Assembly: GCF_028823535.1 (NCBI RefSeq)
Contig: NZ_JAQIYM010000010.1
Location: 124,001-188,000 of the forward strand
Origin: Pseudomonas serbica
GTDB taxonomy: Bacteria; Pseudomonadota; Gammaproteobacteria; Pseudomonadales; Pseudomonadaceae
DNA length: 64,000 bases
Direction of reading: 5' to 3'
In this document: piece after piece, positions 1 to 8,518 of the stretch
Position numbering within the stretch: position 1 is the stretch's first letter
Layout: each line of letters starts with the position of its first letter
Made by a program: the position numbers and the translations under genes
The notes under the pieces: generated by a model
What the model was told of the DNA's origin: nothing
Database searches by the model: none
What the model saw: the letters and a program-made list of their open reading frames with translations, nothing else

Positions 1-228
1 GAGCTGTTCCTTACTGCCGAAGTAGTAATAGATCATGCGCTTGGACGTGTGGATGCGCTCGGCGATGGCATCGACGCGAGCCCCGGAAAGCCCTTGCTGA
101 ACGAACTCGACAATTGCCTCCTGCAGGATGTTCTCGCGGGTTTTTTCCGGATTGTTCTTGCGACTCTTGCGCGGTTCGGCAGCCGGTTGATCGGGTGCTG
201 CTGCGGAGAGTTCTGAAGTCATTGTCAT
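1..228 (-). CDS. TetR/AcrR family transcriptional regulator (N-terminal part only)
   Basis: Only the first 76 codons lie in the window; the gene runs off the left edge. It starts MTMTSEL (ATG at 228), followed by a basic stretch and a classic TetR helix-turn-helix: KTRENILQEA, then SGARVDAIAERI and SKRMIYYYFGSKEQL at about residues 28-76. TetR proteins bind DNA through this domain and sense a ligand with the missing C-terminal part. It lies 102 bp downstream of quiC on the same strand, the arrangement known for the Pseudomonas quinate/dehydroshikimate module, so it probably controls quiC and the divergent transporter. That role is inferred from position only. Confidence 0.9.
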   Translation of the reverse strand, partial: MTMTSELSAAAPDQPAAEPRKSRKNNPEKTRENILQEAIVEFVQQGLSGARVDAIAERIHTSKRMIYYYFGSKEQL

Positions 229-330
229 TGCGGGCTCACGGCCATCACTGCACAGGTGGGCGATTATGAGCCGCGCCGCACAGTGAAGGAAGCCGTGCGG
301 CAGCGGTTTGTCAGCGTAGTTACGATTTTC

Positions 331-2232
331 CTACAACTTTGCCTGACGCACGGCACCGCTGCGGGATTTGGCCATGGCTGCCAGGCGCACCGCCACGTTG
401 GCCGCACCGTAACCGGCATATCCATTCTTGCGCTGAATGATTTCGAAGAAGAACCGCCCCTCGAACGGTTCGGTGTACACATGGAACAGCTCACCACCCT
501 GGGCATCACGGTCGTACAGCACGTTGTAATAAGCCAGTTCGCTGAGAAACTCGTCGTCGAAATCGAAGCGTGCTGCCAGGTCATCGTAGTAGTTGAGCGG
601 AATATCCAGCAACGGGACGCCCGCCGCCTTGGCGCGACTGACTTCGGCAAAGATATCGTCGCAATCGAACGCGATGTGGTGCACGCCGGAGCCGCGATAA
701 CTCGACAAGGCGTGTGAGATCGCGGTGTTGCGATTCTCGGAAATATTCAGCGGCAGGCGGATCGAACTGTCACGGCTGCGCAGTGCACGGCTCTTCACCA
801 AACCATAGGGATCAGGCAGGACCACTTCGTCATCGGCCTCGAAGTCCAGCAGGCTCTTGTAGAACAACACCCAACTGTCGAGGCTGTCGGCGGGCAGCGC
901 CATGGCCATGTGGTCGATGCGCTTGAGGCCGCCACCGGTCACTGCGGCTGGCTGCAGGTTGAAGTCGGTACCGTAGACATCGGCATCCTCGTCAACGAGG
1001 TAAATCAGGCTGCCATCCGGCGCGCGCACGGCGGCCAGTTCCAGTTCATTGGGGCCAACCAATCCGCGATACGGCTGGCCTTTGTAGGCCACGGCCCGGG
1101 CCAGCGCACTGGCACTGTCCTTGACTCGCACGGCCGTGGCGCAAAGGGATGGACCGTGCGCCTCGAAGAAACTGTGGCCGAACGAGTACGGTTCGGAGTT
1201 GAGGATCAGGTTGATATCGCCCTGGCGCAGCAGGCTGACGCTCTTGGAGCGATGCTGCCCGGCCTTGACGAAACCCAGCCGCTCCAGCCAATGGGAGAGC
1301 TTGGCGCCGAGGCTTTCGTCCACGGCGAATTCGAGAAACTCGATGCCGTTGTATTCGCTGGCCTTCGGCGTCTCGAACAGAATCTCGGGGTTGGCCGTTG
1401 GCTTGGCTTCCTGGGCCAGGCGCTCGCGGGTTTTCTCTTCCAGGTACAGCAACGAGCGCAGACCGTCAGCAGCGTTGGCCCGTGGCGGTGCGGCGCGGAA
1501 ACCGTCGTTGAAGATTTCCAGCGACAGCGGCCCGGTGTAGCCACTCTTGATGATCGGCGCGAGGAAGCCCGGCAAATCGAATTCGCCCTGGCCCGGGAAG
1601 CAGCGGAAATGCCGGCTCCACTCCAGCACGTCCATGGCCAGGATCGGTGCATCGGCCATTTGCACGAAGAAAATCTTGTCGCCGGGAATCTCGGCGATGG
1701 CGCTCGGGTCACCCTTGAGCGACAAGGTGTGGAAACTGTCGAGCAGTACGCCGAGGCTCGGATGATCGGCCTGGCGGACAATGTTCCACACCTGCTGCCA
1801 GGTATTGACGTGACGACCCCAGGCCAGCGCTTCGTAACCGATACGCAGGCCTCGCGCGCCGGCGCGTTCGGCCAGCAGGCGCAAATCGTCGACCAGAATC
1901 TGTTCATCACCGATGGAGTCGGCCGAGGCGTTGCTGCACACCAGCACCAGGTCGGTGCCGAGCTCCTGCATCAGGTCGAACTTGCGCTCGGCCCGCTCCA
2001 GATTGCGCGACAGACGGTCACGGCGGCAGCCTTCGAAGTCGCGGAATGGTTGAAACAGCGTAATGGCGATCCCGAGATCGGCGCACATCTGTTTAATTTC
2101 TCGCGGGCTGCCGTCGTAGTAGAGAAGGTCGTTCTCGAAGATCTCCACGCCGTCGAAACCGGCGGCGGCAATGGCTTCGAGTTTTTCCGGCAGGGTACCG
2201 CTCAAGGACACGGTGGCAATGGAACGCTGCAT
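331..2232 (-). CDS. quiC: 3-dehydroshikimate dehydratase fused to a 4-hydroxyphenylpyruvate dioxygenase-like domain (QuiC)
   Basis: This 633-residue fusion has an N-terminal TIM barrel (about 1-275) of the sugar-phosphate isomerase/dehydroshikimate dehydratase type. That domain converts 3-dehydroshikimate to protocatechuate in quinate/shikimate breakdown. Expected metal ligands are visible: E134 (GYEALAWGRH), D165 (LLDSFHT), Q191 (FVQMAD) and E239 (LSLEIFND). The C-terminal part (about 290-605) is a two-module vicinal-oxygen-chelate fold like HPPD. It keeps an apparent iron triad: H441 (IDHMAMAL), H519 (GVHHIAF) and E597 (FFFEIIQR). Start is ATG at 2232, preceded by CGGGAG; longer in-frame starts would run through a REP element. 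The regulator follows on the same strand and the transporter is divergent. Confidence 0.93.
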   Translation of the reverse strand: MQRSIATVSLSGTLPEKLEAIAAAGFDGVEIFENDLLYYDGSPREIKQMCADLGIAITLFQPFRDFEGCRRDRLSRNLERAERKFDLMQELGTDLVLVCSNASADSIGDEQILVDDLRLLAERAGARGLRIGYEALAWGRHVNTWQQVWNIVRQADHPSLGVLLDSFHTLSLKGDPSAIAEIPGDKIFFVQMADAPILAMDVLEWSRHFRCFPGQGEFDLPGFLAPIIKSGYTGPLSLEIFNDGFRAAPPRANAADGLRSLLYLEEKTRERLAQEAKPTANPEILFETPKASEYNGIEFLEFAVDESLGAKLSHWLERLGFVKAGQHRSKSVSLLRQGDINLILNSEPYSFGHSFFEAHGPSLCATAVRVKDSASALARAVAYKGQPYRGLVGPNELELAAVRAPDGSLIYLVDEDADVYGTDFNLQPAAVTGGGLKRIDHMAMALPADSLDSWVLFYKSLLDFEADDEVVLPDPYGLVKSRALRSRDSSIRLPLNISENRNTAISHALSSYRGSGVHHIAFDCDDIFAEVSRAKAAGVPLLDIPLNYYDDLAARFDFDDEFLSELAYYNVLYDRDAQGGELFHVYTEPFEGRFFFEIIQRKNGYAGYGAANVAVRLAAMAKSRSGAVRQAKL

Positions 2233-2288
2233 ATTTCGACTCCCGGTGGTGGAGGCAATCTTGTTAGGACATCGCACGCTTGTTGCAG

Positions 2289-2343
2289 GGCCCGGCTGCC
2301 AGCGATGGCGATCTCGCGGACGCCATCGCCGGCAAGCCGGGCC
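2289..2343. repeat. REP doublet
   Basis: Two arms are nearly complementary: GGCCCGGCTGCCAGCGATGG and, on the other strand, GGCCCGGCTTGCCGGCGATG, separated by about 10 bases. This is the GCCGGCTTGCCGGCGAT type of Pseudomonas REP. It lies 57 bp before the quiC start, unusual because the other copies in the window sit at gene 3' ends. Confidence 0.8.
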
Positions 2344-2412
2344 TCTACAGGGATTGCGTTTAGCTTTGATTGAATTATTGGCCTGGTGATTCCTCACGGC
2401 AATTCAAAGTGT

Positions 2413-2426
2413 ACTATCCAGTTAGT
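2413..2426. promoter_or_regulatory. Candidate TetR-family operator
   Basis: ACTATCCAGTTAGT is an imperfect inverted repeat with ACTA/TAGT arms plus two matching inner positions. It lies in the AT-rich part of the divergent region, where an operator shared by quiC and the transporter would be expected. The part CCAGTTA recurs near 2530. Assignment to the neighbouring TetR regulator is inference. Confidence 0.3.
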
Positions 2427-2809
2427 TTTTCGTGCGATTATCGAACAGAATGGCTGTTAGCGAATTGACGATTTTTCGTCCACTGCGCAACATCAACACC
2501 ACATTGGGTCCGGTCATTAATCATCGGTTCCAGTTAACAAGACCCTGAACACCACATAAAAATTTCAAAAAACGGGTATACGCTCATGCGCTCCTTCAAC
2601 GCCTTGCTCGATTACACCACTGTCATTACGCCTTGCCTGGCGTCCATCCGAACCCCGCGCACCCCTGGCACCCACGTGCCGCTTGCTGAATAGCTCGTCA
2701 GCCGACGAACACAGCCGATCAGTCCAACCGCGCCCGTCGCCCTCGATTGATCACGCGCCCTTGAAGCCTCGACGAGCTTCGCTTGTCAGTCATTGAACGG
2801 ATGGCCCAC

Positions 2810-4147
2810 ATGAATCCTACACATAGCTCACGCATGGCTCCGGCCATGAGCGCTGCCACTGGCGGCATCGGCGACAAGATCCGCGGCGCCATGGCTGTCG
2901 GCAAAACCCGTTGGGGCATGCTGGCGCTGGTGTTTTTCGCCACCACCCTGAACTACATCGACCGCGCCGCCCTCGGCGTCATGCAGCCCATCCTGGCCAA
3001 GGAAATGAGCTGGACGGCGATGGACTACGCCAACATCAACTTCTGGTTCCAGGTCGGCTACGCCATCGGTTTCGTGCTGCAAGGCCGCCTGATCGACCGG
3101 GTCGGCGTCAAGCGCGTGTTCTTCTGCGCCGTTCTGCTCTGGAGCCTGGCGACCGGCGCCCACGGCCTGGCCACGTCGGCGGTCGGCTTCATGGTCTGCC
3201 GCTTCATTCTCGGCCTGACCGAGGCCGCCAACTACCCGGCCTGTGTGAAAACCACCCGCCTGTGGTTCCCGGCCGGCGAGCGTGCCGTGGCCACCGGTAT
3301 CTTCAACGCCGGGACCAACGTCGGCGCGATGTTCACGCCGATGCTGCTGCCGCTGATTCTCCATGTGTGGGGCTGGCAGGCGGCGTTCCTGTGTATGGCG
3401 GCACTGGGCGGGATCTGGTTGGTGTTCTGGGGCCTGAAATACTTCAACCCGGAAGATCACCCACGCGTCAAACAGTCGGAACTGGACTACATCCAGAACG
3501 AAGTTGAGCCGGAACAAGCCCGCGTACCCTTCTCGAAAATCCTGCGCATGCGCGGCACCTGGGCCTTCGCCCTCGCCTACTCGATCACAGCGCCGGTGTT
3601 CTGGTTCTACCTGTACTGGCTGCCTCCGTTCCTCAATCAGCAGTACAACCTGGGCATCAACGTGACCCAGATGGGTATCCCGCTGATCATCATCTACCTC
3701 ACCGCCGACTTCGGCAGTGTCGGTGGCGGGATCCTGTCCTCGTTCCTGATTGGCCGCGGCGTCAACCCGATCAAGGCGCGCCTGATGTCCATGTTCCTGT
3801 TCGCCTGCTGCATCATCGGCGTGATCATGGCAGCCGGCTCCAGCAACCTGTGGGTCGCGGTGGCCGCCATTTCCCTGGCCATTGGTGCACACCAGGCCTG
3901 GACCGCGAACATCTGGAGCCTGGTGATGGACTACACGCCCAAGTACATGATGAGTACGGTATTCGGCTTCGGCGGCATGTGTGCGGCGATCGGCGGGATG
4001 TTCATGACCCAGTTGGTCGGCCACATCCTGACCGTTACCAATAACAACTACACCGTGCTGTTCACCCTGATCCCGGCGATGTACTTCATCGCGCTGATCT
4101 GGATGTACTTCATGGCACCGCGCAAGATTCCGAAAGTAGAAGACTGA
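2810..4147 (+). CDS. MFS transporter, anion:cation symporter type
   Basis: This 445-residue protein is a 12-helix major facilitator of the ACS (hexuronate/aromatic acid) type. The first helix carries LNYIDRAALGVMQP, a hallmark of that family, followed by GRLIDRVGVKR in loop 2-3 and GLTEAANYPACVKTTRLWFP in loop 4-5. The second half starts at about residue 245 after a hydrophilic loop. Start is ATG at 2810 with GGATGG just upstream; ATG at 2801 is possible. Its position divergent to quiC suggests import of quinate, shikimate, dehydroshikimate or a related acid. The substrate is inferred. A strong terminator follows. Confidence 0.9.
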   Translation: MNPTHSSRMAPAMSAATGGIGDKIRGAMAVGKTRWGMLALVFFATTLNYIDRAALGVMQPILAKEMSWTAMDYANINFWFQVGYAIGFVLQGRLIDRVGVKRVFFCAVLLWSLATGAHGLATSAVGFMVCRFILGLTEAANYPACVKTTRLWFPAGERAVATGIFNAGTNVGAMFTPMLLPLILHVWGWQAAFLCMAALGGIWLVFWGLKYFNPEDHPRVKQSELDYIQNEVEPEQARVPFSKILRMRGTWAFALAYSITAPVFWFYLYWLPPFLNQQYNLGINVTQMGIPLIIIYLTADFGSVGGGILSSFLIGRGVNPIKARLMSMFLFACCIIGVIMAAGSSNLWVAVAAISLAIGAHQAWTANIWSLVMDYTPKYMMSTVFGFGGMCAAIGGMFMTQLVGHILTVTNNNYTVLFTLIPAMYFIALIWMYFMAPRKIPKVED

Positions 4148-4157
4148 TGTTCCCTCG

Positions 4158-4190
4158 GCGCAGGTCCGGTTTACGGGCCTGCGCTTTTTT
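4158..4190 (+). terminator. Rho-independent terminator of the MFS gene
   Basis: GCGCAGGTCC and GGGCCTGCGC form a 10-bp stem (one G-T pair) with a 7-base loop, followed by six T. It begins 11 bp after the MFS stop codon. Confidence 0.9.
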
Positions 4191-4288
4191 GTGCCTGCGT
4201 TTTATGAATCCGTGAATGTTCGCTCATTGCCAAGGAGGTCCCACCAAGTCGCCAGCTCACCTGAGCATCGCCGCCGATGCAGGCCTTG

Positions 4289-4579
4289 AGCGCCGATGCC
4301 GGCACGTCCCTGCAACAGGTGCAAACCCTGGCCGAGCAATCCCGGGAAATCGGCAAGGTGCTGGACGTGATTCGCCATCGCCGAGCTGACCAACCTGCTG
4401 GCGCTCAATGCCGCGATCGACCCGGGAAATTGAACAGATGATCGGCCGCGTCCAAGGCGATACCGAGAGTGTGGTGCTGGCGATGCATGTCAACAGTCAG
4501 CGCGTCGCCCAAACCCTGTCGATTGCCGAACAGCCCGGGATTGCACTGGCAAAACCTGGTGCTGCGTGTCAGGTTCTGA
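4289..4579 (+). pseudogene. Remnant of a methyl-accepting chemotaxis protein (signalling domain)
   Basis: Three blocks of the conserved chemoreceptor signalling domain are recognisable in changing frames. The first reads SLQQVQTLAEQSREIGKVLD at about 4300-4371. The hairpin tip IAELTNLLALNAAI lies at about 4377-4420, after an apparent 2-base loss. A third block, REIEQMIGRVQGDTE on to LSIAEQPGIAL, spans about 4425-4550. The usual AARAGEQGRGFAVVADEVR segment is deleted between blocks two and three. A further frame change gives NLVLRVRF and a stop at 4577-4579, typical of a chemoreceptor C-terminus. No start, ligand domain or membrane segment remains. It is clearly non-functional debris. Confidence 0.85.
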
Positions 4580-4585
4580 GTGACT

Positions 4586-5464
4586 TCAGCGCCGGCTTTG
4601 TTGCCATGCCGCCGCCAGGCCACTGCAGCAAATCACGGCGATCCCGACGACGGTGGTCAGGGTCGGCGTGTGGGAAAACAGCAACCAGCCCAGTAGACCC
4701 GCAAACACAATCTGGCAATAACTGAAAGGCGCCAGCAAGGCTGGCGCCGCATGGCGGAAGGCCTGGGTCAGAAACAGGTGCGCCGTCATCCCGCAGGCGC
4801 CCAGCGCCAGCATCATTGCGCCATGCAGCAAGGTCGGCACCTGCCAGAAGAATGGCACCAGCGCACTCATGACCAGGGTGTTGCACAGCCCGGCGAAGAA
4901 GTTGCTGGTGGTCGGGCTGTCGATCTCACTGAGCTTGCGGGTCAGCAGTTGGTAGAAGCAGAAAAACAACGCCGAGCACAGCGGCAGCAACACCGCCGGG
5001 GTGAACAAATCCCCCCCGGGGTGAACGATGATCAGCACCCCGATAAAACCGCAAATCACCGCCAGCCATTGGCCACGGGTGACTTTCTCCCCCAGCAACG
5101 GTACCGACAGCGCGGTTACCAGCACCGGCGCCAGGAAGTTCACCGACGTCGCCTCCGCCAGCGGGATGTACATCAGACCCGTGGTGAAAAACAGGCTGGT
5201 GCCCAGCAGGCACAAGGCGCGAATCAGTTGCAGCAACGGCCGCTTGGTACGCAGCACCCGCAGCCCGGACTGCGGCAGGAATATCCCGGCCATGAGCAGG
5301 GTGTGCACCACATAGCGCGCCCAGACCACCATGACAATCGGATAGAACCCGGAAAGGTACTTCGACAGGGCGTCATGGCTGGAAAACAGGAAGGTTGCGA
5401 CAACGATCAGCAGGATCCCTTTGAAGGGCTGATTGACGCCGGAAAGCGGAGTGCTGACGGTCAT
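4586..5464 (-). CDS. EamA/DMT superfamily permease
   Basis: This 292-residue inner-membrane protein has two EamA repeats and about ten hydrophobic helices. The first repeat begins GILLIVVATFLFSSHDALSK and the second covers about residues 150-285 and ends GIAVICCSGLAAAWQ. The family exports or imports small metabolites. Start is ATG at 5464, preceded by AAAGGAA. It is the last gene of a minus-strand unit after the TIM-barrel isomerase and the Gfo/Idh dehydrogenase, so it may move the substrate or a product of that pathway. Its stop lies only 6 bp from the end of the chemoreceptor remnant, so the 3' end borders a rearranged site. Confidence 0.87.
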   Translation of the reverse strand: MTVSTPLSGVNQPFKGILLIVVATFLFSSHDALSKYLSGFYPIVMVVWARYVVHTLLMAGIFLPQSGLRVLRTKRPLLQLIRALCLLGTSLFFTTGLMYIPLAEATSVNFLAPVLVTALSVPLLGEKVTRGQWLAVICGFIGVLIIVHPGGDLFTPAVLLPLCSALFFCFYQLLTRKLSEIDSPTTSNFFAGLCNTLVMSALVPFFWQVPTLLHGAMMLALGACGMTAHLFLTQAFRHAAPALLAPFSYCQIVFAGLLGWLLFSHTPTLTTVVGIAVICCSGLAAAWQQSRR

Positions 5465-5500
5465 GGGGTTCCTTTCTCATAGTCAAAAGCCTTGCGGGAC

Positions 5501-6319
5501 CTATGTCAGCCGCGCCAGCAATTCACGGGTTTTGCTCAATGCCATCTGCGCCCGATCCAGCCCACTCACGCCCTGCTCCAGCAGTTGCACGGTGGGAATC
5601 TCCAGGCTCAATGGAATGTTAGCCGGCAAACATTGCAACAGCCCCGGCAGATCACAATCACCATCGCCGGGAAAACGCCGCTCATTACGCGCCTGCCGCA
5701 AGATCTCTGCCATGTCTGCAGGCCTGGCCCCCGCCACGTCGCACAACTGCGCATACCGTAACCGCGAGGGGTCGACCCTGGCCAGATCTTCCAGCCGCGA
5801 GCCGGAGCGATCGAAGTGAAAAGCGTCGACCAGCACCGCCGCGTTTGCACGCTCGGCCCGTTCAACGATGCGCACCGCTTGCTGCAGATCGCGTGCGTCG
5901 GTCCAGGGCATGAACTCCAGGTGCGGGTGTAGCCCGTATGGCGCCGCCAGATCACACAGCCTGGCGAAGTTTTCCGTCAGCCGCTGCTCGTCAGGATCGT
6001 TGCCGGCCACCAGCAATTCACTGGCACCGAACTCGGCTCCCACTGCCAGCACGTGCTCGAATTCGGCAACCACGGTGTCCGGTTTCAGCCGCAGGATTTC
6101 AACATCCAGGACACGTATGCCGGTATCACGCAGGCGCTCCAGGGTCTGGCGCCGCAAATCGGCATCCGCCACCAGCGCGAAATGGTGCTCCTGCGGCGTC
6201 GCTGGTATCAGGCGCAAACCGACATGACTGTAACCGGCCCGCGCAGCGACCTCGACCATGTCCGGCGGTGACAATTCCAGCACTGTCAGACTGGCCAGGG
6301 AAAAGATTCGTTCACTCAT
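5501..6319 (-). CDS. Sugar phosphate isomerase/epimerase-like TIM-barrel protein
   Basis: This 272-residue AP-endonuclease-2-type TIM barrel has the usual signatures: VAARAGYSHVGLR near the N-terminus, ELLVAGNDPDEQRL in the middle, HLEFMPWTDARDL (metal-ligand glutamate), VLVDAFHFDRSGS and a C-terminal LSLEIPTVQLL. This family includes isomerases, epimerases and dehydratases of sugars, cyclitols and keto-acids; the substrate cannot be read from sequence. ATG at 6319 has GAGGAT six bases upstream; an in-frame TTG at 6325 is less likely. The preceding dehydrogenase gene ends 2 bp upstream, so the two are translationally linked. Confidence 0.88.
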   Translation of the reverse strand: MSERIFSLASLTVLELSPPDMVEVAARAGYSHVGLRLIPATPQEHHFALVADADLRRQTLERLRDTGIRVLDVEILRLKPDTVVAEFEHVLAVGAEFGASELLVAGNDPDEQRLTENFARLCDLAAPYGLHPHLEFMPWTDARDLQQAVRIVERAERANAAVLVDAFHFDRSGSRLEDLARVDPSRLRYAQLCDVAGARPADMAEILRQARNERRFPGDGDCDLPGLLQCLPANIPLSLEIPTVQLLEQGVSGLDRAQMALSKTRELLARLT

Positions 6320-6321
6320 GC

Positions 6322-7377
6322 TCAATCCTCGATCAAGGCCGGTGCGCAGGCGCGACCGGTTTCAGCGGCCTGGCGAATCGCCTCGACCAGCGCCAGGGTG
6401 CGCGCTGCATCGGCGGCGCTCACCAGCGGTTCGACCTCACCGCGCGCAACGCGCACGAAGTGCTGCAACTGCAAGCGCAGCGCGGGTTCGTCACTGAAAG
6501 GTTCGTTGGTCACCGCCAGCGGTTGATGCCATCCGCCGTCCGCTTGCGTGTAGTGCCAGTGCTTGAGCTGCGGGATGCTGAGCGCCCCGGCGGTTCCCGC
6601 CAGCAAATAGCACGGTTGGTCGGCCTGGCGTGGATACACCGGGTTCTCCCCGGAACCCAGTTCCCAACTCCAGGGTGCCGCCACCGCATCGGACCCGGTC
6701 AGACTGCCCAGCGCACCATTGTCGAATTGCAGCAACACGGCCGCGCAATCCTCGTTGGCAAACCCGCGCACGGCATTGCTGGTGATGGCCTGCACCTGGC
6801 GGACTTCACCGCACAGATGACGGAGCAGGTCGAGGTCGTGGATCAGGTTGGTCAACAACATGCCCGCACCGGGCTCGCGGCGCCAGGCCGTTTCGAAATA
6901 ACTATCGGGTTTGCGCAGCTGCCAGAGCGCAGTGACGGTGCTCAACCGGCCCAACGCGCCGCTGTGGACCCGCTCATGGGCGCGGGCGATCAAAGGGTTG
7001 TGGCGTCGATGATGACCGACCAACACCGCGACGCCGCTCGACTTCGAGGCAGCCACCAGCTCACGGGCCTCATCCAGGTGCACACCCACCGGCTTTTCCA
7101 GCAACACAGGCACACCGGCAGCCAGGCAATCGAGCGCAGTGCTGACATGCAGCGCATTGGGGTTGGCGATAATGACGGCCTCTGGCTTCGCCTGATCCAG
7201 CATCTGACGATGATCGGCGAAATATCCCACGCCCCATTCCTTGGCGAGGCTCGGCGCTTGCGGACCGGGGTCGGCCACAGCGCACAAGGTCGCTTCAGTC
7301 AGGGTTTTCAGATGCTGGTAGTGCTGCTGGCCCATGATGCCAGCACCGATCAGGGCTATACGCAGTGGTGAACTCAA
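6322..7377 (-). CDS. Gfo/Idh/MocA family NAD(P)-dependent oxidoreductase
   Basis: This 351-residue dehydrogenase has an N-terminal Rossmann fold with GAGIMG at 11-16 and the EKPVG signature at 94-98, whose lysine is catalytic in this family. The C-terminal domain carries NLIHDLDLLRHL, containing the usual catalytic histidine. Relatives oxidise a hydroxyl group on sugars, inositols or similar polyols. The start is TTG at 7377, preceded by AAGAGGAC at suitable distance; there is no nearby in-frame ATG. It heads a three-gene minus-strand unit with the TIM-barrel protein and the EamA permease, and has an IclR-type palindrome upstream. Confidence 0.9.
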   Translation of the reverse strand: MSSPLRIALIGAGIMGQQHYQHLKTLTEATLCAVADPGPQAPSLAKEWGVGYFADHRQMLDQAKPEAVIIANPNALHVSTALDCLAAGVPVLLEKPVGVHLDEARELVAASKSSGVAVLVGHHRRHNPLIARAHERVHSGALGRLSTVTALWQLRKPDSYFETAWRREPGAGMLLTNLIHDLDLLRHLCGEVRQVQAITSNAVRGFANEDCAAVLLQFDNGALGSLTGSDAVAAPWSWELGSGENPVYPRQADQPCYLLAGTAGALSIPQLKHWHYTQADGGWHQPLAVTNEPFSDEPALRLQLQHFVRVARGEVEPLVSAADAARTLALVEAIRQAAETGRACAPALIED

Positions 7378-7424
7378 GGTGCGGTCCTCTTGTGGTTATT
7401 GTTGGAAGGTGAATTTCAACAATT

Positions 7425-7439
7425 TAGAACCTGGTTCCA
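7425..7439 (-). promoter_or_regulatory. Putative IclR-family operator, site 2
   Basis: On the minus strand this reads TGGAACCAGGTTCTA, an interrupted inverted repeat with core GAACC-A-GGTTC. It matches site 1 at 8519 (TGGAATCTGATTCCA on the minus strand) at 12 of 15 positions, and both resemble the IclR-family TGGAA/TTCCA dyad. It lies 48 bp before the dehydrogenase start. Binding by the adjacent IclR protein is inferred. Confidence 0.55.
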
Positions 7440-7512
7440 GATTCTTACACAGACGCGCATTGAAAGTGTTCGAACAGCGCACAGCTTTAGCAAGCTCACC
7501 ACCAACTGATAG

Positions 7513-7600
7513 GTGGGAGCGGGCTTGCTCGCGAAAGCGGTGTGTCATGCAATTTCGATGTCGACTTACACGCCCTCTTCGCGCGCAAGCCCACTCCCAC
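7513..7600. repeat. REP doublet (REPIN-like)
   Basis: Two inverted copies of GGGAGCGGGCTTGCTCGCG are separated by a spacer of about 40 bases. The second copy is degenerate (TTCGCGCGCAAGCCCACTCC). It lies just past the 3' end of the IclR gene. Confidence 0.85.
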
Positions 7601-7607
7601 ATGGGAT

Positions 7608-8384
7608 TTAGGAGAATAACTCCGACGCCAGACTCGCCGCCGACAACTCATCGGTAAACGCCAACAGTAACGGCGCCAGTTCATGCAACCGCGCCCCCGG
7701 CATCCGCGCACTCGGCCCGGCGATGCTGAGCACGCCGATCACCCGGCCATCACCGGGATGGCGCACCACCGCAGCAATCGCCGAGGTGCCCACCGCCGAA
7801 CTTTCCTCGACACAGGCATAGCCCTGCTCCCGCGCCAGGCGCAGGCGTTCCAGCAGTTCAATATTGGACCTCGGGGCATTCGGGCCCAGCTCCAATGGCC
7901 GGTCCGCCGCCTGGCGTTCCACTAGCGACAAGGCTTCGGCATCGCTCATGCTGGCCAGCCAGGCATGCCCCGAGGCGGTGTAGAACAGCGGCGCATCACG
8001 GCCCATGTCCGGGTCGTAACGCAGGCCGGAACGAGCTCCCTGGGACTTGGCGATCCAGGTCTGGCGCTCGCCTTCAATGACCCCCAGGCGCACCAGTTCG
8101 CCGGTTTCCTGCGCCAGCCGGTCGAGCACCGGCTGCACGATATCGGCACCGCTGCTCGACAGATAACGGAAACCCATCGCCACCAGGCGGGTCGACAAGT
8201 GATAACGCAAGTTCTCCGGATTCTGCCGCACATAGCCGAGCCGGATCAGCTCTGCAAGCAGGCGGTGGGTGGCACTCTTGGGGATGCCCAATTGCTCCGC
8301 CAGCACCTGCATCGGCAGGCCACGAGGGTCGCTGGTGAGGCTTTCAAGCACACTGAAAACACGTTCGATCTGACTGCCGGCCAT
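7608..8384 (-). CDS. IclR family transcriptional regulator
   Basis: This 258-residue regulator has an N-terminal winged helix-turn-helix (about 1-65; IERVFSVLESL, then LAEQLGIPKSATHRLLAELI). The C-terminal IclR effector domain (about 85-255) contains ETGELVRLGVIEG, LYDPD-type and GYACVEESSAVGTSAIAAVV segments. Such proteins control catabolic operons in response to pathway metabolites. ATG at 8384 is used; an in-frame GTG at 8396 is an alternative and neither has a strong ribosome-binding site. The gene stands between two catabolic units, divergent from the flavoenzyme, and two similar palindromes lie before the two units. Confidence 0.92.
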   Translation of the reverse strand: MAGSQIERVFSVLESLTSDPRGLPMQVLAEQLGIPKSATHRLLAELIRLGYVRQNPENLRYHLSTRLVAMGFRYLSSSGADIVQPVLDRLAQETGELVRLGVIEGERQTWIAKSQGARSGLRYDPDMGRDAPLFYTASGHAWLASMSDAEALSLVERQAADRPLELGPNAPRSNIELLERLRLAREQGYACVEESSAVGTSAIAAVVRHPGDGRVIGVLSIAGPSARMPGARLHELAPLLLAFTDELSAASLASELFS

Positions 8385-8486
8385 GGGGGTATCCACGCAA
8401 AATTTGCTCGATTCTAGAAGACAACCTGAGTAATGCGAAATCTGGAACTGATCGTCCGATAATCGCCCGTTTTGATCGGTATCGTC

Positions 8487-8515
8487 TTGCCGGCTCATGC
8501 CAGGACTCTTATATT
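8487..8515 (+). promoter_or_regulatory. Predicted sigma-70 promoter of the flavoenzyme gene
   Basis: TTGCCG (8487-8492) and TATATT (8510-8515) are separated by 17 bases. Transcription would start near 8521-8523, inside the palindrome at 8519-8533, the geometry expected for repression. Confidence 0.5.
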
Positions 8516-8518
8516 TTC

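Larger units (their letters stand above)
2233..2809. other. 577-bp divergent intergenic region between quiC and the MFS gene
   Basis: No convincing gene is present. The region holds one REP doublet directly upstream of quiC, a candidate TetR operator near 2413-2426, and an AT-richer zone (about 2398-2580) likely to carry the divergent promoters. The stretch from about 2580 to 2780 is GC-rich with short out-of-frame reading frames and no recognisable product. Confidence 0.6.

Noticed and set aside
910..2373. Long plus-strand open frame (487 codons) opposite quiC
   Set aside because: It mirrors the third-position GC pattern of quiC, has no family motifs and lacks a ribosome-binding site.
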